From: M0108 sp044228695
GTDB lineage: Bacteria; Pseudomonadota; Gammaproteobacteria; Chromatiales; Chromatiaceae
Length of the DNA: 12,485 nucleotides
NCBI GenBank assembly: GCA_044228695.1
Contig: JBGAUK010000099.1
Coordinates: 1 to 12,485 of the forward strand
Reading direction: 5' to 3'
The translations under genes and the position numbers were made by a program. This document shows, piece by piece, positions 5,230-12,240 of this stretch; the stretch's first letter is position 1; each line of letters begins with the position of its first letter. The notes under the pieces are model-generated. The model had not been told where the DNA came from, ran no database searches, and saw nothing but the letters and a program-made list of their open reading frames with translations.

Positions 5230-7854
5230 CTATGCCTGCTGTTGATCCTGGGGTTCCCGGGCCAGGTAACACAGCACTTTTTGTTCGAGCGAACTGGCCC
5301 AGATGGTCATGGCGCCCTGCTGCCGGTCGAGATCGATGACCCGCACGGCGTGCTCCCACCTCATCGCCTCGGGCACCAGATCCGCCAGCCGGTTCGGGGA
5401 CTGCTCGAAGAAATCCAGGTCCCACAGATTACCCTCCCGGCCAGGGAAAATCGCCAGGTAGAGCATGTTCCACTCCACCAGGTCATTGAAAAAGTGGGTG
5501 CCGAGGGAGACATCGGGCACGAGATTCTCCCGCATCGCCACGACCTCACAGAGCACCGCCACCTTGTCGATCTCCGCGAAGGAGACCGGCACGCCAAGCA
5601 GCGGCATGGTGGTGCCCCAGCGCCCCGGCCCCAGCAGCATAACCTTGCGCCCCTGGTCATCGACGCGCAGGAGACGCCCGATCAGCCGCGCCACCGCATA
5701 GCGATCCTGGATGGGGAGATGCCCGTAAACACTGGGCATGACATAAATGATGCGATCAATCTCGTGCTGGCGACTCTTGCCGATCACGGCGCCCGCGGCC
5801 TCCAGAACGATTTTGCCCCCGGTCGCCGCGATCGGCAGATGGGCATCGGCGCTATCGGCGGCGATTTGCAAGGGACGACACTGGACGAGATTGATCCGGT
5901 AATCCTCGTCGTCGCTGAAGTTGGCGGTGAACTCGATGTCAACCGGATAGTCGTAGGCCTCCTCGATAATCCGCAGCATCTCCCGCATGTCCTTAACGAA
6001 GGGCGTATTGGACAAGAGGTGATCAAAGGTCAGGAGCCGCGCCTTGGGGGGTGGCAGGCCCTGATTCGCCGCGCGGCGGGCCAGACCCTCATCCGGGGAA
6101 CTAAAGATGTGCAGCGGCAGGTCGTCCTTGCGACTGGTCATGTCGGTGAACTCGACCGCCACCACCTGGCTGGCATCCAGGTCGATCACGTCTACGCGCC
6201 GCTGGGAGTACTGCCGCACCTCCTCGTCGTCGCTCTCGGGCCGGCGCTTAGGCGCGTTGAGGGCGACCACCCGAGTATAGTCGTCGTCCGAGCGATCCAC
6301 CGCCCGGGTGCCCAGCCCAAACACCAGCCTGACCATGCCGGCCGCGGGGTCGATCAACTTGTTCCAGGCATAGGGGTTCTTGGACAGCCCCACGCCGGCA
6401 ATCTGGGGAAAGAAGTAATTCTCGTAACGGCGGCCCGATACCCGCTGCACCAGCAGCGACATCTGCTCGTCCCGGTCCAGCAAGCCACGCTGTTCCCGAT
6501 AGCGCAGGGCCTTCTCGCTCAGGGTACTGGCGTAAATGGTCTTGACGGCGGCGATGAAATCGTCGAGACGTTTCTGGTGAGAGCCCTGATTGGCGCAAAA
6601 GACGCTCTCGTATTTGCCGGCGAAGGCATTGCCGTAGCTGTCCTCCAGCAGACTGCTGGACCGGACGATGATCGGCGACTGACTGAAGTAATCCAGCATC
6701 TCGACGAACTCCTCCATGAGTTCATTGGGAAAATGGCCGGTAATGATACGCCGGCGCGCCTCATGCAAGTCGTCGAGCAGGGCATCCTGACCCGTGATCT
6801 GACGCTGGCGATGAAGCCAGCAGCCGTTATCGACCAGGTAGGAATAGAAGATGTCGGAACCGATGAAGAAGGAATCGTGGGCCTCCAACAGCTCCCCCCA
6901 GCGGGGGTCCACCTTGCGCAGGATGGCCCGCGCCAACAACATGCCCACCGATTTGCCGCCGATCAGACCCGTACCTATGATCCGCTTCCAGATGGTCAGC
7001 AAATCGCCGAGGTCGAGATATTTTTCGGCCAGGCTTAGGACACGCTCCTCGCGGCTGAAGACCATCTGCGTCAGGGTGCGAAACACCTCCTGGGCCTCCT
7101 GGCCCAAATCCTCGCCCCGCTCTTGCTGCTCCCAGACCCGCTCCGCCTGCAGGAAGGTGCGGTTCCACTTGCCAAGACGAAAATGCACGGCGTCGAGGCC
7201 CGCCCAGGGCTTGGCGGTCAGGATCTCCGCGATCGTGGCGCTGTCCGAGATCGGCGTGAAATGATCGCCCTCCCAGACATGCAGCATGTACATGGTCGGC
7301 GAGTAGCGATGTTCGACCTTGCTCGGCTGAATATAGACCTTGCCCTTGCGACGATAGACCTCGGTCAGAATTTGAGTGGTGTGCGAGATCGGACCCGTGG
7401 CCTGCACCGAGTGGGTGTTGCGCTGGAGCGGGAAATAGGCCAGGGACTCCAGGTCGAAGACGTAGGGACAGGTCAGCATGAAGAAATTACCGAGCATCCG
7501 GTCGCTGGACCAGGCCTCGGCCAGGGTGGACAGACAGTCGAACAAAAAGAAGGCACCACGACCCGCTTCGCGGATCTCCCCCCGAACCTGAGTAATAAAA
7601 CGCTCGAAGCCCAGGCTGATATCCAGGTGGCGGATCTCGCCCGCATCGCCCTCCTGGAGCAGAGGGGGATGATCGGCGAAGCGGAAGTAAATCAATCGGC
7701 GCCCCTCTTTCCGCGCCGCCCGGCAATAGGCCGGCACCAAGGGCGCGAAATCAGCGATGTCATCGATGTGCCAGACCAGGTTGTCACCGGGTAGCAAACC
7801 CCGGAAGACCCGGTCGAGGGCCGTGATGCCCGTGCTGAAGTGGGATTCGATCAT
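5230..7854 (-). CDS. KaiC-like/PEP-synthase-type ATP-grasp fusion protein
   Basis: A cytoplasmic protein of 874 aa. The ATG at 7854 is chosen because an AGG lies 7 nt upstream and the conserved-looking start MIESHFSTGITALD follows. Residues 1-210 resemble a KaiC/RecA-like domain: 'STGITALDRVFRGLLPGDNL' mirrors the KaiC start, and 'AFFLFDCLSTL' (101-111) sits where Walker B should be. The Walker A position holds HIDDIADFA instead of GxxGxGKT, so ATP hydrolysis by this part is unlikely. Residues about 293-665 are a PEP synthase/PPDK N-terminal ATP-grasp domain: 'LIGGKSVGML' (Lys301), 'IIVRSSSLLEDS' (397-406), 'GLSKNP', 'VDIEF' and 'LVQCRPL' (656-662). Residues 680-874 are a distinct C-terminal part with 'GPGRWGTTMP' (742-750). 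The phosphohistidine swivel domain and PEP/pyruvate TIM barrel of true PEP synthase are absent, so it is not a normal PpsA. The pairing suggests a regulatory or phosphotransfer role, which is inference. Confidence 0.85.
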   Translation of the reverse strand: MIESHFSTGITALDRVFRGLLPGDNLVWHIDDIADFAPLVPAYCRAARKEGRRLIYFRFADHPPLLQEGDAGEIRHLDISLGFERFITQVRGEIREAGRGAFFLFDCLSTLAEAWSSDRMLGNFFMLTCPYVFDLESLAYFPLQRNTHSVQATGPISHTTQILTEVYRRKGKVYIQPSKVEHRYSPTMYMLHVWEGDHFTPISDSATIAEILTAKPWAGLDAVHFRLGKWNRTFLQAERVWEQQERGEDLGQEAQEVFRTLTQMVFSREERVLSLAEKYLDLGDLLTIWKRIIGTGLIGGKSVGMLLARAILRKVDPRWGELLEAHDSFFIGSDIFYSYLVDNGCWLHRQRQITGQDALLDDLHEARRRIITGHFPNELMEEFVEMLDYFSQSPIIVRSSSLLEDSYGNAFAGKYESVFCANQGSHQKRLDDFIAAVKTIYASTLSEKALRYREQRGLLDRDEQMSLLVQRVSGRRYENYFFPQIAGVGLSKNPYAWNKLIDPAAGMVRLVFGLGTRAVDRSDDDYTRVVALNAPKRRPESDDEEVRQYSQRRVDVIDLDASQVVAVEFTDMTSRKDDLPLHIFSSPDEGLARRAANQGLPPPKARLLTFDHLLSNTPFVKDMREMLRIIEEAYDYPVDIEFTANFSDDEDYRINLVQCRPLQIAADSADAHLPIAATGGKIVLEAAGAVIGKSRQHEIDRIIYVMPSVYGHLPIQDRYAVARLIGRLLRVDDQGRKVMLLGPGRWGTTMPLLGVPVSFAEIDKVAVLCEVVAMRENLVPDVSLGTHFFNDLVEWNMLYLAIFPGREGNLWDLDFFEQSPNRLADLVPEAMRWEHAVRVIDLDRQQGAMTIWASSLEQKVLCYLAREPQDQQQA

Positions 7855-7938
7855 GCGGATACCTGGGTCTGTGGCAAGCTGGCCGGCCCCAACCCAGCCG
7901 CCGCGGGGCCCAGACCAGAGAAATTGATGCGAATCGGG

Positions 7939-7944
7939 ATTATA
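7939..7944 (-). promoter_or_regulatory. Candidate -10 box for the 874-aa gene
   Basis: On the - strand the sequence reads TATAAT, a perfect sigma70 -10, 85 nt upstream of the ATG at 7854. No TTGACA-like -35 stands 16-18 nt upstream; that position instead holds GGGCCC (7962-7967), part of the stem-loop at 7960-7989. The promoter would therefore need an activator, or the box may be fortuitous. Confidence 0.35.
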
Positions 7945-7959
7945 CGACCTTGCCAAGCG

Positions 7960-7989
7960 GCGGGCCCAGGTTAGCCATCTGGGGCCCGC
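7960..7989. promoter_or_regulatory. GC-rich inverted repeat, possible operator
   Basis: GCGGGCCCAG (7960-7969) pairs with CTGGGGCCCGC (7979-7989): ten base pairs with a single bulged G and a 9-nt spacer. A further related half-site, CGCGGGGCCCAGA (7902-7914), is inverted relative to TCTGGGGCCCGCG (7978-7990) with one mismatch in 13. The three GGGCCC cores (7906-7911, 7962-7967, 7982-7987) bracket the TATAAT on the - strand. This arrangement looks like a binding site for a dimeric regulator, but no regulator gene is in the window. Confidence 0.35.
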
Positions 7990-8052
7990 GAGACCGGTGG
8001 TTGGCTTGGGACGAGCCCCCAAGGTAACCCCGGGCCTGGCGTTACCCGAACA

Positions 8053-8081
8053 TTGCGCGGCCCAGATCACGGGACTACAAT
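8053..8081 (+). promoter_or_regulatory. Candidate sigma70 promoter of the sugar cluster
   Basis: TTGCGC (8053-8058), a 17-bp spacer, then TACAAT (8076-8081, 5 of 6 to consensus). Alternative -10 boxes TATAAA (8094-8099) and TATATT (8100-8105) lie just downstream without a good -35. Any of these would give a 5' leader of about 80-105 nt for the gene starting at 8192. Confidence 0.4.
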
Positions 8082-8191
8082 ATTGAAAAATCTTATAAAT
8101 ATATTCGGGCGTCATTCAGATTAAGAGCCTAGATGAGCTCTTGTCTTCGGATTAACGCTTCAACCTTCAGTCTTCATGAGCGGAATAAATC

Positions 8192-9061
8192 ATGCTCACG
8201 CGTTACACCATCATGGTTTTCGGCCAGGAAGATGCCCTCTATTGGCAAGCGCACTGGTTAATTCTTAGCCTGCTCGCTCATGCCGAACCGCCCTACGATA
8301 TAGCCATTGCCACGGATCACCCGGACTACTTCAATTGGTTTGGCGACGCCGTCAGAGTGCATGGCATGTCCGAACGGGACGTGAATCAATGGATAGGGCC
8401 GGAGGGGCACTTTTTTCGCGCCCTCATCAAGACCGTGGAATTCGGACTCGAATTGCAACCCGCCGCGGACGCGGTCTTCTACCTCGATTCCGACATGGCC
8501 CTCAATCGCAGTCTCGCCCCCGTGATCGCCGGGATAAAGGCGGGCGCCATCTACATGGATCGCTTTGAATACAATCTGTACGACAGCGGTCGCAAGGGCA
8601 ATAAGGGCGCCAAAAAATTGTGGGCACAGGTCGGCGACCGGGAATGGTCGGAGATCACCATCGACCGCAAGACCCCCATGTGGAATACCGGCATTACCGG
8701 GCTCTCCGGCACCCATCTCCATCGGGTCAAAAAATCCCTGGCGGTCTGTGACGCCATCCTGGCCACGGGCGTCTTGCATCGGCTGACCGAACAGATCGCC
8801 ATGAGCGCGGCCATGACGGCCAATAACCAGGAGATTCGCGAAGTCAATCCGGACGGACAGGAGCCCTACTTCACCCACTACTGGGCCAACAAACGGGGCT
8901 GGCGGGAGGCCATCACCGGTCACCTGGCCACGATTCATCACCGGGGCCTGTCCGTACCCGAGGCCGTACAATTCTTTCTGCAAAACCCCATCGATCGCCC
9001 GGCCAAGGTCAATAGAACCCGGAAATGGCATCGCTTCCTCGGGGTGCAACCGGTACGCTAA
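8192..9061 (+). CDS. Putative GT-A fold glycosyltransferase
   Basis: A soluble protein of 289 aa without signal peptide or membrane segment. It starts with a beta strand (YTIMVFGQ), and residues 95-102 read VFYLDSDM: a DxD motif (D99-S-D101) in the hydrophobic context typical of metal- and nucleotide-sugar-binding GT-A enzymes such as the GT8 family. Further fitting elements are MWNTGITGL (163-171), RLTEQIAMS (197-205, compare 'DQ' in GT8) and FTHYWANK with HH at 249-250 near the end. The start at 8192 has GAGCGGA 7 nt upstream. It is the first gene of a + strand run with pseB and pseC (60 bp gap), so a role in transferring a cluster-made sugar is reasonable. I cannot assign donor or acceptor, and the overall sequence is not one of the common GT families I recognise. 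Confidence 0.72.
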   Translation: MLTRYTIMVFGQEDALYWQAHWLILSLLAHAEPPYDIAIATDHPDYFNWFGDAVRVHGMSERDVNQWIGPEGHFFRALIKTVEFGLELQPAADAVFYLDSDMALNRSLAPVIAGIKAGAIYMDRFEYNLYDSGRKGNKGAKKLWAQVGDREWSEITIDRKTPMWNTGITGLSGTHLHRVKKSLAVCDAILATGVLHRLTEQIAMSAAMTANNQEIREVNPDGQEPYFTHYWANKRGWREAITGHLATIHHRGLSVPEAVQFFLQNPIDRPAKVNRTRKWHRFLGVQPVR

Positions 9062-9121
9062 CCGCCTTCCATCACTCGCCCACGGGCACAATTTCCCGCG
9101 GGCATATCAGACCTGAATTCC

Positions 9122-10126
9122 ATGTTCACCGACAGTTCCATACTCATCACGGGCGGCACCGGCTCCTTTGGCAAGGCCTTCGTCAAGACCGTACTGGATG
9201 CTCACCCCAGAACCCGGCGACTGGTCATCTTTAGTCGCGATGAGCTCAAACAGTATGAGATGTCGCAGGTCTTCGACCCGGCCATCTATCCCAACCTGCG
9301 CTATTTCATTGGCGACGTCCGCGATTACAACCGCCTGAAGCGCGCCCTCGAAGGCATCGATACCGTCATCCATGCCGCCGCCCTGAAACAGGTGCCGGCC
9401 GCCGAGTTCAATCCCTCGGAGTTCATCAAGACCAACATTCTGGGCGCCCAGAATCTGGTCGATGCCTGCCTGGAATGCAACGTCAAGCGGGTCATCTCCC
9501 TCTCCACCGACAAGGCCGCCGCCCCCATCAATCTTTACGGCGCCACCAAGCTCTGTTCCGACAAACTCTTCACCGCCGCCAATAATATCCGCGGCCAGCG
9601 CGATATCCGTTTCGCCGTAGTACGTTACGGCAACGTCCTGGGCAGCCGGGGTTCCGTCGTCCCCTTCTTTCTCGCGCGCCGCAAGACCGGCATTCTGCCC
9701 ATCACGGACCCCGAGATGACCCGGTTCAACATCTGCCTGCAGGAGGGGGTGGACATGGTCCTCTGGGCCCTGGAAAACGCCCATGGCGGCGAGATCCTGG
9801 TCCCCAAGATCCCCAGTTATCGCATTACGGACCTGGCCCAGGCCATCGGCCCCGACTGCCAGCACCCCGTCGTCGGCATCCGCCCCGGCGAGAAGCTCCA
9901 CGAGGAGATGATCACCGCCAGCGACAGCTTCAACACCGTCGATCTGGGCCGCTACTTCGCCATTCTGCCCATGGCGGCCAAATACAGCGTTGACCAGTAT
10001 TGCGAGCGCCAGGGCTGCCCCGCGGTCGAACCCGGCTATGCCTATAACAGCGGCACCAACCCCCACTTTCTCACGGTCGAGCAGTTGCGCCTCATGGTTC
10101 AGCAAGAAATGAACGTGACCCTATGA
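9122..10126 (+). CDS. pseB: UDP-N-acetylglucosamine 4,6-dehydratase (inverting), PseB
   Basis: A 334-aa extended short-chain dehydrogenase, the usual length for PseB. It converts UDP-GlcNAc to UDP-2-acetamido-2,6-dideoxy-beta-L-arabino-hexos-4-ulose with C5 inversion, the first step of pseudaminic acid synthesis. The NADP-binding loop ITGGTGSFGKAF (9-20) is typical of the family. The 'HAAALKQVP' stretch (84-92), 'LSTDKA' (127-132) with D130 and K131, and 'YGATK' with Y139 match the catalytic Asp/Lys/Tyr set known from FlaA1/PseB. 'VRYGNVLGSRGSVVPFF' follows. The start ATG at 9122 lacks a clear Shine-Dalgarno, but the family start is conserved. Its stop codon overlaps the ATG at 10123 (ATGA), so coupling with pseC is likely. 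Retaining dehydratases (PglF/WbpM type) are much longer and membrane-anchored, so they are excluded. Confidence 0.94.
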   Translation: MFTDSSILITGGTGSFGKAFVKTVLDAHPRTRRLVIFSRDELKQYEMSQVFDPAIYPNLRYFIGDVRDYNRLKRALEGIDTVIHAAALKQVPAAEFNPSEFIKTNILGAQNLVDACLECNVKRVISLSTDKAAAPINLYGATKLCSDKLFTAANNIRGQRDIRFAVVRYGNVLGSRGSVVPFFLARRKTGILPITDPEMTRFNICLQEGVDMVLWALENAHGGEILVPKIPSYRITDLAQAIGPDCQHPVVGIRPGEKLHEEMITASDSFNTVDLGRYFAILPMAAKYSVDQYCERQGCPAVEPGYAYNSGTNPHFLTVEQLRLMVQQEMNVTL

Positions 10127-10143
10127 GGCCGGGGACCCCCAGC

Positions 10144-11286
10144 ATGATCCCCTATGGCCGCCAGGAGATCACCGCCGCCGACATCGCCGCCGTCACGGCG
10201 GTGCTGAATTCCGACTTTCTCACCCAGGGCCCGGCGATTCCGCGCTTCGAGCAGGCCATCGCCGCCTATTGTGGCGCCGCCCACGGCGTGGCGGTCAATT
10301 CCGCCACCAGCGCCCTGCATATCGCCTGTCTGGCCCTCGACCTCGGCCCTGGCGACTGGCTCTGGACCTCGCCCAACACCTTCGTCGCCTCCGCCAATTG
10401 CGGGCGCTATTGTGGTGCCGCGGTGGATTTCGTCGATATCGACCCGGATACCTACAATCTGAGCCCCAAGGCCCTGGCCGCCAAGCTGGAAGTGGCCGCG
10501 GCCAGCGGCCGGCTGCCCAAGATCCTGGTCCCGGTCCACTTCGCCGGCCAGCCCTGCGACCTGGAGGCCATCGCCGCCCTGGGTCAGCGCTACGGCTTTC
10601 GTATCATCGAAGACGCCTCCCACGCCATCGGCGGACGCTATCGGGGACAGGCCATCGGCAACTGTCGCTACAGCGACATTACCGTCTTCAGCTTCCACCC
10701 GGTCAAGATCATCACCACCGGCGAAGGCGGCCTGGCCACCACCCAGGACCCCGCCCTGGCCGAGCGCATGGCCCGTCTGCGCAGTCACGGCATCACCCGC
10801 GACCCGGCCGGGATGCGGGGGGCATCCGAGTGCCCCTGGTATTACCAGCAGATCGAGCTGGGCTTCAACTATCGCATCACCGATATCCAGGCCGCCCTGG
10901 GCCAGAGTCAACTGCAACGGGTCGACGACTATGTCGCGCGCCGCCAGCGCCTGGCCGCGCGTTATGACCGGGGCCTCGCCGCCCTGCCCCTGCGCCTGCC
11001 CTATCGCGATCCAGCGCATCAGTCGGCACTCCACCTCTACCCCATTCAGGTCCGGGGCGAACGGGGCCGGGTCTTCGCGGCCCTGCGCGAGGCCGGGATT
11101 GGGGTCAATGTCCACTACATCCCAGTGCATGCCCAGCCGGACTTCGCGCGCTTCGGCTTCAAGCACGGCGACTTTCCCCAGGCCGAGGCCTACTATGCGA
11201 ACGCCATCAGCCTGCCGCTCTTCCCCACCATGACCGAGGCCGAGCAGGACCGTGTGATGGCGGTGCTCGCCACCGCTCTGGCCTGA
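10144..11286 (+). CDS. pseC: PLP-dependent UDP-4-keto-sugar aminotransferase, PseC
   Basis: A 380-aa DegT/DnrJ/EryC1 (fold type I) aminotransferase. PseC transfers an amino group, normally from glutamate, to C4 of the PseB product to give UDP-4-amino-4,6-dideoxy-N-acetyl-beta-L-altrosamine. Visible motifs, numbered from the chosen start: phosphate-binding NSATSALHIA (52-61), 'SPNTFVASANCGRYCGA' (76-92), 'IIEDASHAIGG' (154-164) with Asp157 for the PLP ring nitrogen, and 'FSFHPVKIITTGEGG' (182-196) with Lys188 as Schiff-base lysine. ATG 10144 is preferred since homologues begin MIPYGRQ and GGGGA stands 8 nt upstream; ATG 10123, overlapping the pseB stop, would add seven residues (MRPGTPS). The following gene begins about 48 bp later. 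A related C4 aminotransferase (e.g. PglE/LegC type) is possible, but the PseB partner favours PseC. Confidence 0.92.
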   Translation: MIPYGRQEITAADIAAVTAVLNSDFLTQGPAIPRFEQAIAAYCGAAHGVAVNSATSALHIACLALDLGPGDWLWTSPNTFVASANCGRYCGAAVDFVDIDPDTYNLSPKALAAKLEVAAASGRLPKILVPVHFAGQPCDLEAIAALGQRYGFRIIEDASHAIGGRYRGQAIGNCRYSDITVFSFHPVKIITTGEGGLATTQDPALAERMARLRSHGITRDPAGMRGASECPWYYQQIELGFNYRITDIQAALGQSQLQRVDDYVARRQRLAARYDRGLAALPLRLPYRDPAHQSALHLYPIQVRGERGRVFAALREAGIGVNVHYIPVHAQPDFARFGFKHGDFPQAEAYYANAISLPLFPTMTEAEQDRVMAVLATALA

Positions 11287-11334
11287 AGGCGGGCGGCAGC
11301 AACCCCCTCAACTCCCTTGACAGGCCCTGACCGC

Positions 11335-12018
11335 ATGGCGAACCGCACCCTCATCATCGCCGCCCACCCCGATGACGAAGTCCTCGGTTGTGGCGGCGCC
11401 ATCCTTAAGCTCACGGCGGCCGGCGCCGAGGTGCACATTGCCTTCCTGGCCGACGGCATCGGGGCGCGCAACCCGGACCCCGCCCGGCGGGAGGCGGAAC
11501 TGGCAACAAGGCGCGCCGCCGCCGAGGCCGCCGCCCGCATCCTGGGCGTCGCCTCCCTGAGCTTTGACGACCTCCCCGACAACCGGCTGGACAGCATCCC
11601 CGTGCTGGACATCACCCAGAAAGTGGAGGCCCTGATCGACCAGCATCGCCCCACCTGCCTCTTCACCCACCATGCCGGTGATCTCAACATCGACCACCGC
11701 CGCACCCATCAGGCCGTCATCACCGCCTGCCGGCCCCAGCGCGGGCACCCCGTCCGCACCCTCCTCTGTTTTGAGCAGCCCTCCAGCACCGAGTGGCAGC
11801 CCCCCGGCTCCGGCCTGGCCTTCACGCCCCATTGGTTCGTGGACATCAGCGCCACCCTGGAGGGCAAACTCGCGGCACTGGATGCCTATGCCGCCGAGTT
11901 ACGTGACTGGCCCCACCCCCGCTCACGCCAAGGCATCGAGCACCTGGCGCGCTGGCGGGGCGCCAGTGTCGGTTGCGACGCCGCCGAGGCCTTTATGCTG
12001 GCGCGCCATCTGCAATAA
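11335..12018 (+). CDS. PIG-L family (LmbE-like) deacetylase
   Basis: A 227-aa Zn-dependent N-deacetylase of the LmbE/PIG-L family. The signature AHPDDE is at residues 10-15 (His11 and Asp14 as metal ligands), and 'HHAGDLNIDHR' (112-122) supplies the third ligand His121. 'EQPSSTEW' (147-154) is typical of family members found in polysaccharide loci. ATG 11335 is preferred over the in-frame TTG at 11317 because the protein then starts directly with the first beta strand (NRTLIIAAH); an AGG lies 10 nt upstream. Known members remove acetyl groups from GlcNAc-PI, mycothiol precursors or bacterial sugars. Here, directly behind pseB and pseC, it may deacetylate the C2 acetamido group of the nucleotide sugar or the finished glycan so that another acyl group can be added; this is inference. 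No signal peptide, so it acts in the cytoplasm. Confidence 0.87.
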   Translation: MANRTLIIAAHPDDEVLGCGGAILKLTAAGAEVHIAFLADGIGARNPDPARREAELATRRAAAEAAARILGVASLSFDDLPDNRLDSIPVLDITQKVEALIDQHRPTCLFTHHAGDLNIDHRRTHQAVITACRPQRGHPVRTLLCFEQPSSTEWQPPGSGLAFTPHWFVDISATLEGKLAALDAYAAELRDWPHPRSRQGIEHLARWRGASVGCDAAEAFMLARHLQ

Positions 12019-12079
12019 GTCATTAGCCACCCCATCCTGAAAATGGTTATCCCAAAAAACTATAGATGATTCAAGCAAG

Positions 12080-12108
12080 TTGCGTGAAAGCACGGATAGG
12101 CCTATTAT
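12080..12108 (+). promoter_or_regulatory. Candidate sigma70 promoter of gdhA
   Basis: TTGCGT (12080-12085), a 17-bp spacer and TATTAT (12103-12108, 5 of 6 to consensus). It would give a leader of about 125 nt before the ATG at 12241. The -35 closely resembles the one proposed for the sugar cluster (TTGCGC), so both may be ordinary housekeeping promoters. An NtrC or similar site for nitrogen control was not recognisable. Confidence 0.38.
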
Positions 12109-12216
12109 TTCTCGCCCCTTGAAAGGCTTGGGTGGTTCATCACCATTGCCCTAGCCGTTCCTGGATAAACTGCGTGGGCAAAGTATCCGCGCAAGCTTCA
12201 CATTTACCCACTGAGA

Positions 12217-12229
12217 CGGGCTCCGCCCG
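12217..12229 (+). promoter_or_regulatory. Small GC hairpin just before the gdhA start
   Basis: CGGGC (12217-12221) and GCCCG (12225-12229) form a 5-bp stem with a 3-nt loop ending 11 nt before the ATG. The ribosome-binding stretch (GAAGAAAA) directly follows or overlaps its 3' side, so folding could limit access to the start. No T-run, so not a terminator of the sugar cluster. Confidence 0.3.
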
Positions 12230-12240
12230 AAGAAAAATCT

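Larger units (their letters stand above)
7855..8191. other. Divergent intergenic region
   Basis: This 337-bp gap separates the leftward 874-aa gene from the rightward sugar cluster. I see no gene in it. About 7860-8060 is GC-rich and full of short inverted repeats: CTGGGT (7863-7868) with ACCCAG (7892-7897), the GGGCCC elements, and CTTGGG (8005-8010) with CCCAAG (8018-8023). About 8076-8105 is strikingly AT-rich and carries the + strand promoter candidate. The frame of the 874-aa gene is open through much of the region up to 8115, but this translation has no family resemblance. Confidence 0.7.

Noticed and set aside
5188..7038. A 616-codon open frame on the + strand
   Set aside because: It lies entirely antisense to the 874-aa gene, whose product shows PEP-synthase motifs. 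Its translation has no recognisable domain and is a by-product of strong GC codon bias.
7855..8115. N-terminal extension of the 874-aa protein by 87 residues
   Set aside because: The frame is open but the translation has no family resemblance, crosses the GC-rich inverted repeats and the TATAAT, and ATG 7854 has an AGG at good spacing and a conserved-looking start.
9107..11166. Long - strand open frames opposite pseB and pseC
   Set aside because: Both are shadows of clearly identified enzymes; the translations are Gly/Asp/Val-rich and without motifs.
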